Below are positions 13,722 to 18,266 of a DNA stretch of 18,266 bases, one piece after another. Origin of the DNA: Limiplasma pullistercoris (GTDB lineage Bacteria; Bacillota; Clostridia; Christensenellales; Aristaeellaceae). The notes beneath the pieces are model-generated. The model was not told the origin of the DNA. It saw nothing but the letters and a program-made list of their open reading frames with translations, and did no database searches. Location: NCBI GenBank assembly GCA_018715165.1, contig DVMC01000110.1:1-18266 (forward strand), given 5' to 3'. Made by a program: the position numbers and the translations under genes. Positions within the stretch are counted from its first letter, which is position 1, and each line of letters begins with the position of its first letter.

Positions 13722-14930
13722 ATGAAAAAGGTTTTTTCTGTCGTTCTTGCACTGCTAATGGTCTTGAGCGTATGCTCCTTTGCCAGCGCGGAGGGGAAGG
13801 ATTACAGCGGCTACACCATCCGCATCTACTCCAACTCCAACTCCACCGAGCGCGCCACCTGGCTGGAGAATGCCGCCAAGGCCGCTGGCTTCACCATCTC
13901 CCTGGATGACAACAGCGTCATCTCCGGCGACACCGCCGCCATCCAGGCCGCCAATGAGAACAAGGACGGCGACATCATCTTCGGTCTGAACGAGACCCGC
14001 TGGTCCCAGCTGGTCAACGGCACCTACGAGAACCTCAAGGTGATGGACTGGACCCCCACCTGGGCCGACGAAGTGGGCGAGTACAAGTACGACGGCAAGG
14101 CCTACGGCCTGGTCATCCAGAACGTGCTGATGCTCTACCGCACCGACGAGCTGGGCACCAACGGCGAAGCCCTGAGCTTCGAGCACTGGGCTGACATCGT
14201 GGATTGCGGCTACACCTGGTACCGTCAGGGCAAGGTCGGCGGCACCACCAACTCCAACATCAACAGCGCCATGCTCTTCCCCTTCACCGATCCCGAATCC
14301 CCTGCGGGCGGCATCTCCGTGGAGGGCTGGAAGACCCTGTGGAACTACTGCGCCAACGGCATCTACACCGGCGACAGCTACGGCTTTGATCCCCTGAACC
14401 GCGGCGAGGTCCAGGTCTCGACCTTCTACTCCAGCTCGCTCTACGGCAACGTGGACAGCGCAGCCGACAGCTCTGAGCATCCGCTGACGGGCACCCTGGA
14501 GCCGGAAAACTGGGCGCTGGTTGACATCGCCGACGGCACCTACTACATCGCCGAGTACCTGGGCATCCTCGACCGCGAGGGCCGCACCGCCGAGGAAACC
14601 GAGGCTGTAGTCGCCTTTGCCGAGTGGTTCGGCTCCGCCGACACGCAGGCCGAATGGGCGGACGAGTTTGACTCCTTCCCCTGCAACACCGCCGCCGTGG
14701 CCGAGATCTACGACGAGACGCCCGCGATCTACACGCTTAAGAACTTTGCGCTGGAGACCGTCGAAGGCACCGATATGACCTACGCCGAATACGTGGGCGA
14801 GCACTCCAGCGAATGGACCAACATCATGACCAACCTGGGCTTCTACTGGGCCGACAACAGCGCCGCTCCCACCGAGCCTGATTGGGACAATCTGGACTGG
14901 TCCGTGCTGACGCAGGCTGCCGGCGAGTAA
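13722..14930 (+). CDS. ABC transporter extracellular solute-binding protein
   Basis: A 402-residue exported type 2 periplasmic-binding-like protein. It has a Sec signal peptide (MKKVF, hydrophobic VVLALLMVLSVCSFA, likely cut ASA/EGK). The Cys at position ~18 follows Val rather than Gly/Ala, so it is a poor lipobox and lipidation is uncertain; some membrane anchor would be expected in a Gram-positive. The mature part begins with a strand YTIRIYSNSNSTERATWLENAAKAAGF as in iron/thiamine/polyamine-type binding proteins, later GDIIFGLNETRW and YGLVIQNVLMLYRTDELG. It is acidic, rich in Trp/Tyr, and uses C-ending codons almost throughout, consistent with high expression. The frame is open from 13677, but GGAGG lies 10 nt before the ATG at 13722, where the signal peptide starts. 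The ATPase and permease genes follow. The solute cannot be assigned. Confidence 0.9.
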   Translation: MKKVFSVVLALLMVLSVCSFASAEGKDYSGYTIRIYSNSNSTERATWLENAAKAAGFTISLDDNSVISGDTAAIQAANENKDGDIIFGLNETRWSQLVNGTYENLKVMDWTPTWADEVGEYKYDGKAYGLVIQNVLMLYRTDELGTNGEALSFEHWADIVDCGYTWYRQGKVGGTTNSNINSAMLFPFTDPESPAGGISVEGWKTLWNYCANGIYTGDSYGFDPLNRGEVQVSTFYSSSLYGNVDSAADSSEHPLTGTLEPENWALVDIADGTYYIAEYLGILDREGRTAEETEAVVAFAEWFGSADTQAEWADEFDSFPCNTAAVAEIYDETPAIYTLKNFALETVEGTDMTYAEYVGEHSSEWTNIMTNLGFYWADNSAAPTEPDWDNLDWSVLTQAAGE

Positions 14931-14975
14931 GGCTTTTGGCCGGCATGAGCCGAAAAAAGCATCTTCCTCAATAGC

Positions 14976-15012
14976 GATATGGCGGGCCTGAAGCCATCGG
15001 GCTCGCCATATC
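14976..15012 (+). promoter_or_regulatory. Intercistronic stem-loop between binding-protein and ATPase genes
   Basis: GATATGGCGGGCC (14976-14988) pairs with GGCTCGCCATATC (15000-15012), 13 bp with one G-U pair and an 11-nt loop. There is no T-run behind it, so it is not a standard terminator. It probably protects the upstream message from 3' decay and so raises binding-protein yield. Confidence 0.65.
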
Positions 15013-15051
15013 CATATTCTCAACAAAGCGCAAAAGGGGGCTGTCGGCGGC

Positions 15052-16065
15052 ATGATCGAACTGAAGGACATTGTGGTTAAGTTCGGTGATTTTGAGGCGC
15101 TGCACAACATCAACGTGGAGGTGCGCGAAGGCGAGTTTTTCACCTTTCTGGGCCCCTCCGGCTGCGGAAAAACCACTACGCTGCGTACCATCACCGGCTT
15201 TATCGAGCCGGTTTCCGGCACGGTCAGCGTCAAGGGCGCGGATATTACCCACGTGCCCATCGAAAAGCGCAACATCGGCATCGTGTTCCAGAGCTACGCG
15301 CTTTTCCCCTCCATGACGGTCTACAACAACATCGCCTTCGGCCTGAAGGTGCAAAAGCTCAAAAAGCAGGAAATCGACGACAAGGTGCGCGCCATCGCCC
15401 GCAAGGTGGACCTGTCCGACGAGCAGCTGGAAAAGGCCGTCAGCCAGCTTTCCGGCGGCCAGCAGCAGCGCGTAGCCATCGCCCGCGCGCTGGTCACGGG
15501 TCCCGCCATCATCTGCATGGACGAGCCGCTGAGCAACCTGGATGCCAAGCTGCGCGTGCAGCTGCGCAACGAGCTGAAAAAGATGCAGCGCGACTTCGGC
15601 ATCACCACCATCTATGTCACCCATGACCAGGAGGAGGCGCTCACGCTCTCGGACCGCATCGCCGTGTTCAACAAGGGCTTTATTGAGCAGATTGGTACTC
15701 CCAACGAGGTGTACAATCACTCCAAAACCGAATTTGTCTGCAACTTCATCGGCGATATCAACCGCCTGGAGGGCGAGGTGGCGGCGGCGATGAAGCTCAA
15801 CCCGGCGCAGCATCATTTCGTGAGGCTGGAGCGCATCCGCGTCAACCGGCCCGCGGACGAAAACGAGCTTCGGCTGGACGGCATGATCGAAAGCCGCGAG
15901 TACTACGGCCTCTACATCAAGTATTATATTCATGTGGGCAGCCAGACCATCAAGGCCATCGAGAAAAACGACGGCATCAACATCTATGAGCCGGGCGAGA
16001 AGGTGACCGTGGGCATCCATCCCGTGGACGTGATGAGCTACGACGCCGCGCCCGATGCAAACTAA
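15052..16065 (+). CDS. ABC transporter ATP-binding protein (PotA/FbpC/UgpC type)
   Basis: A 337-residue ATPase driving import. All motifs are intact: Walker A GPSGCGKTT (34-42), Q-loop FQSYALFPSMTV (Q80), signature LSGGQQQR (133-140), Walker B IICMDEP with catalytic E158, D-loop SNLDAKLR, and switch VTHDQEEAL (H191). A C-terminal extension of about 100 residues (ESREYYGLYIKYYIHV, KVTVGIHPVDVM) is a TOBE-type regulatory/substrate-recognition domain, as in polyamine, iron and sugar importers. The ATG at 15052 has a GGGGG run about 11 nt upstream, a slightly long spacing. It follows the binding-protein gene by 121 nt with a stem-loop in between and precedes the permease gene by 12 nt, so it belongs to the same operon. 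It acts on the cytoplasmic face as a homodimer. Confidence 0.94.
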   Translation: MIELKDIVVKFGDFEALHNINVEVREGEFFTFLGPSGCGKTTTLRTITGFIEPVSGTVSVKGADITHVPIEKRNIGIVFQSYALFPSMTVYNNIAFGLKVQKLKKQEIDDKVRAIARKVDLSDEQLEKAVSQLSGGQQQRVAIARALVTGPAIICMDEPLSNLDAKLRVQLRNELKKMQRDFGITTIYVTHDQEEALTLSDRIAVFNKGFIEQIGTPNEVYNHSKTEFVCNFIGDINRLEGEVAAAMKLNPAQHHFVRLERIRVNRPADENELRLDGMIESREYYGLYIKYYIHVGSQTIKAIEKNDGINIYEPGEKVTVGIHPVDVMSYDAAPDAN

Positions 16066-16077
16066 GGGGGCGGCCGC

Positions 16078-17985
16078 ATGAACACCAAGGCTTCCTCATG
16101 GTTCAAGCCCAACCTGCTGGCCAAGACGTTTGGTATTGCTTTTTTCGTGTATCTGTTCTTCGGCTTCATGCTTTTGCCGTGCCTCAACACGCTGACGCAG
16201 ATCTTTACCGTCAAAAACGCTGACGGCGTGACCGATCCGCTGGCCGTCATCCGCTTCTTCTTTGCGGGCAACATGCCCAAGTACGTGTGGAATTCGCTCA
16301 AGCTGGCGCTGTGCCTGGTGGTGACGGTCAACATCGTGGGCGTGAGCATCGTGCTTTTGACCGAATACTTCGATATCAAGGGCGCGAAGATCCTGCGGCT
16401 GGGCTACATGACCACGCTGATCTATTCCGGCGTGGCGCTGGTGACGGGCTATCTGTTCCTCTATGACAGCGACGGCATTTTGACCAGCTGGCTGTATGAA
16501 ATGTTCCCCAATATGAACCGCAACTGGTTCTCGGGCTTCAATGCGGTGCTGTTTACGATGACGTTCGCCTGTACGTCCAACCACGCGCTGTTTCTTCGCA
16601 ACGCCATCCGCAGCATCGACTACAACACCGTGGAGGCTGCGCGCAACATGGGCGCCAAGCCCTTCAAGGTGCTGCTTCGCGTGGTGTTCCCCACGCTGAT
16701 TCCCACCATGTTCTCCCTGACGGTCATGACCTTCATCACCGGTCTTTGCGCCATGAGCGCGCCCACGCTGCTGGGTTATGACTCCATCAATCCGGAAATT
16801 GTCCGTCTGGCAGGCTCCTCCATAGCGGACGAGGCGTTCCCGCAGGCCCGGGCGGCGCTGCTTTCCATTTTGCTGGCCATGTTTACCATCATCTTGCTCA
16901 CGGTGCTGTCCAACTACGAGCGCAAGGGCCATTACCTAAGCGTGAGCAAGACCAAGGCCAAGCTGGTCAAGCAGAAGATCACCAACCCCGTGGCCAACGT
17001 GTTTGCGCACATCTACGCCTACGTGCTGTTCATCATCTACATGACGCCCGTGGTGATGATCATCCTTTTCGCCTTCCAGAACTACCCCGCCATCCGCTCC
17101 AAGACGCTCAGCCTGGGCGATTTCACGCTGATCAACTTCTTTGGCTCGCAGGACTACGAGTTCATGACCAACCGCGGCAAGCTCAAAACGCGCCCGGACG
17201 CCATCTCCGGCCTGTTCGCCAACTCCGACACCGTGGGCGGCATACGGCTGAGCTTCGTGCTCTCGGCCATCGCCGCCGCGCTGGCCTGCGTGATCGTGGT
17301 GGTGGCGGTCAACTACATCTTTAAGAACCGCGGCAAAAAGCGGTCCACCGTGCTGGAATACAGCCTGCTGTTCCCCTGGCTTTTGCCCACCATTCTGATC
17401 TGCTATTCCTACCGCACGTTCTTCAACTCCGAGGATGTGTGGTATGTGTTCAACACCAATCTCTACATGCGCGACAACGTAAGGTTCCTCATCATCATGG
17501 CCTATACGGTGGTCAAGTTACCATTCGCCCTGCGCATGATCAAGGCGGCATTCTACGCCATCGACGAAGAGCTGGAGGACGCGGCGCGCAACCTTGGCGC
17601 AAGCGGGCTGCTGACCTTCCTCAAGGTGAAGCTGCCCATCGTTTTGCCCAGCGTGCTGGCGGTATTCGCCCTGAATTTCAACGCCCTCTTTACCGAATAT
17701 GACATGTCCGCCACCTTCCACTCCAGCTATGGCAAGACCTACGCCATGGTCATCCAGAACATGTGTGCCGAGGAGGGCCGCGACGGATACAACGTCAATG
17801 CTTCGGGGCGCAGATGCGCCTCTACGGTGTTTATCATGCTGGTGAGCGGGCTGATTCTGTACCTGGTGTACGGCGTGGGCGCGAGGGATCTGGCCGACCG
17901 CCTGGCCCTGAAGGAGAAGCGGCGAAAACGCCGCGAAAAGATCGTGGCCCGCTTGCGGGGCACCAGAGAAAAGGCCGCGGCCTAG
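16078..17985 (+). CDS. ABC transporter permease, two membrane domains in one chain
   Basis: A 635-residue membrane protein with two BPD/MetI-like halves, as in FbpB/AfuB-class iron and related importers. The first half (~15-280) has EAA loop EAARNMGAKPFKVLLRVVFP (from residue 186). The second (~310-605) has EAA loop DAARNLGASGLLTFLKVKLP (from residue 501). Each EAA loop docks on one subunit of the ATPase dimer. There are about 6 membrane segments per half. The chain is somewhat longer than the usual ~550 residues because of a hydrophilic insert around 340-385 and a strongly basic tail (KEKRRKRREK, ~613-622). The start ATG has GGGGG about 8 nt upstream and is 12 nt after the ATPase stop. It is the last gene of the importer operon and is followed by a strong terminator. 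It completes a minimal binding protein / ATPase / permease set. Confidence 0.93.
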   Translation: MNTKASSWFKPNLLAKTFGIAFFVYLFFGFMLLPCLNTLTQIFTVKNADGVTDPLAVIRFFFAGNMPKYVWNSLKLALCLVVTVNIVGVSIVLLTEYFDIKGAKILRLGYMTTLIYSGVALVTGYLFLYDSDGILTSWLYEMFPNMNRNWFSGFNAVLFTMTFACTSNHALFLRNAIRSIDYNTVEAARNMGAKPFKVLLRVVFPTLIPTMFSLTVMTFITGLCAMSAPTLLGYDSINPEIVRLAGSSIADEAFPQARAALLSILLAMFTIILLTVLSNYERKGHYLSVSKTKAKLVKQKITNPVANVFAHIYAYVLFIIYMTPVVMIILFAFQNYPAIRSKTLSLGDFTLINFFGSQDYEFMTNRGKLKTRPDAISGLFANSDTVGGIRLSFVLSAIAAALACVIVVVAVNYIFKNRGKKRSTVLEYSLLFPWLLPTILICYSYRTFFNSEDVWYVFNTNLYMRDNVRFLIIMAYTVVKLPFALRMIKAAFYAIDEELEDAARNLGASGLLTFLKVKLPIVLPSVLAVFALNFNALFTEYDMSATFHSSYGKTYAMVIQNMCAEEGRDGYNVNASGRRCASTVFIMLVSGLILYLVYGVGARDLADRLALKEKRRKRREKIVARLRGTREKAAA

Positions 17986-17990
17986 CGCTT

Positions 17991-18022
17991 GGGCGGCATG
18001 GCGGATGCCATGCCGCCCTTTT
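17991..18022 (+). terminator. Terminator of the ABC importer operon
   Basis: A perfect 12-bp stem (17991-18002 with 18007-18018, GGGCGGCATGGC / GCCATGCCGCCC), a GGAT loop, then TTTT. It starts 5 nt after the permease stop. Confidence 0.9.
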
Positions 18023-18037
18023 CCATGCGCACAACGA

Positions 18038-18075
18038 AAAGAGCCGTCGCGTTCTTTCGACGCGACGGTCCTTTT
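18038..18075 (-). terminator. Terminator of rpsU, bidirectional shape
   Basis: A 9-bp perfect stem (18044-18052 with 18060-18068, CCGTCGCGT / ACGCGACGG), a 7-nt loop. On the minus strand CTCTTTTCG follows; on the plus strand TCCTTTTGG follows. It separates the convergent importer operon and rpsU. Confidence 0.85.
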
Positions 18076-18089
18076 GGATTGCGTATGAA

Positions 18090-18266
18090 TCAGTACTTGC
18101 GCTTGCGTGCAGCCTCAGCCTTTTTCTTGCGTTTTACGCTGGGCTTTTCATAATGCTCACGCTTGCGAGCCTCTGCCAAAACACCTGTGCGAGCACATTG
18201 ACGTTTGAACCGCTTCAGAGCGCTTTCCAGGGATTCATTCTCGCGGATGCGTACCTCGGACACTGC
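18090..18266 (-). CDS. rpsU: 30S ribosomal protein S21 (start at or beyond window edge)
   Basis: Read on the minus strand, the frame is open from 18266 to TGA at 18090-18092. It gives 58 residues beginning AVSEVRIRENESLESALKRF, then KRQCARTGVLAEARKREHYE and ending KPSVKRKKKAEAARKRKY. This is bS21, a small basic protein of the 30S subunit involved in initiation; the KREHYEKPSVKRKKK block and basic tail are diagnostic, and length is essentially complete. The start is either a GTG at 18263 (giving MSEVRIRENES, like many Clostridia S21 proteins) or an ATG just outside the window. The ribosome site is not visible, so this cannot be settled. It is convergent with the ABC importer operon. Confidence 0.95.
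   Translation of the reverse strand, partial: AVSEVRIRENESLESALKRFKRQCARTGVLAEARKREHYEKPSVKRKKKAEAARKRKY

Overview
The window looks like a chromosomal segment of a high-GC, Gram-positive Clostridia-type Firmicute, possibly a gut organism. The reasons are a tryptophan-type T-box leader, strong AGGAGG-type ribosome binding sites, an RpiR/SIS regulator, a Clostridia-like ribosomal protein S21, and Firmicute promoters spaced at 17 bp. This taxonomic call is inference; no marker gene here fixes the species. There is no phage, transposon, CRISPR array, tRNA or rRNA.

Layout. Positions 1-552 hold the 3' end of a UDP-glucose 4-epimerase gene (+) and a terminator shared with a convergent ketopantoate-reductase-family gene (-, ends at 560). 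Positions 1619-2003 carry no gene. Positions 2004-3324 (-) are a two-gene unit: a secreted double-SH3 protein and a small acidic secreted protein, with its own promoter and terminator. From 3406 (+) there is a strong promoter, a tRNA-Trp T-box leader with two back-to-back terminator hairpins, a possible 19-codon leader peptide, and a stand-alone tryptophan synthase beta gene (trpB) with no trpA beside it. A zinc alcohol dehydrogenase gene follows (+, 5274-6308), converging on a MATE transporter gene (-).

Positions 6324-10338 (-) form a probable operon read purC, capE/fnlA-like nucleotide-sugar dehydratase, GNAT acetyltransferase, MATE exporter. It is divergent from an rpiR regulator gene (+, 10590). 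The divergent region holds a perfect tandem 23-bp repeat and a 9-bp inverted repeat bracketing the rpiR promoter. Next (+) is an AraC-type DNA-binding domain fused to an acetyltransferase-like domain, followed 3 nt later by a Mef-like MFS exporter. From 13628 (+) a complete ABC importer is encoded: binding protein, ATPase, and a single-chain two-domain permease of the iron/thiamine/polyamine class. Terminators separate it from rpsU (-) at the right edge.

The most interesting feature is the trpB leader. The 3' arm of the T-box terminator can pair at 12 of 13 positions with the 5' half of a second terminator directly downstream. Opening the first terminator could therefore open the second as a relay. 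A short frame with a strong ribosome binding site and one Trp codon follows before trpB. No wholly new multi-gene system could be demonstrated; the rest are ordinary metabolic, transport and regulatory genes, some in unusual combinations.
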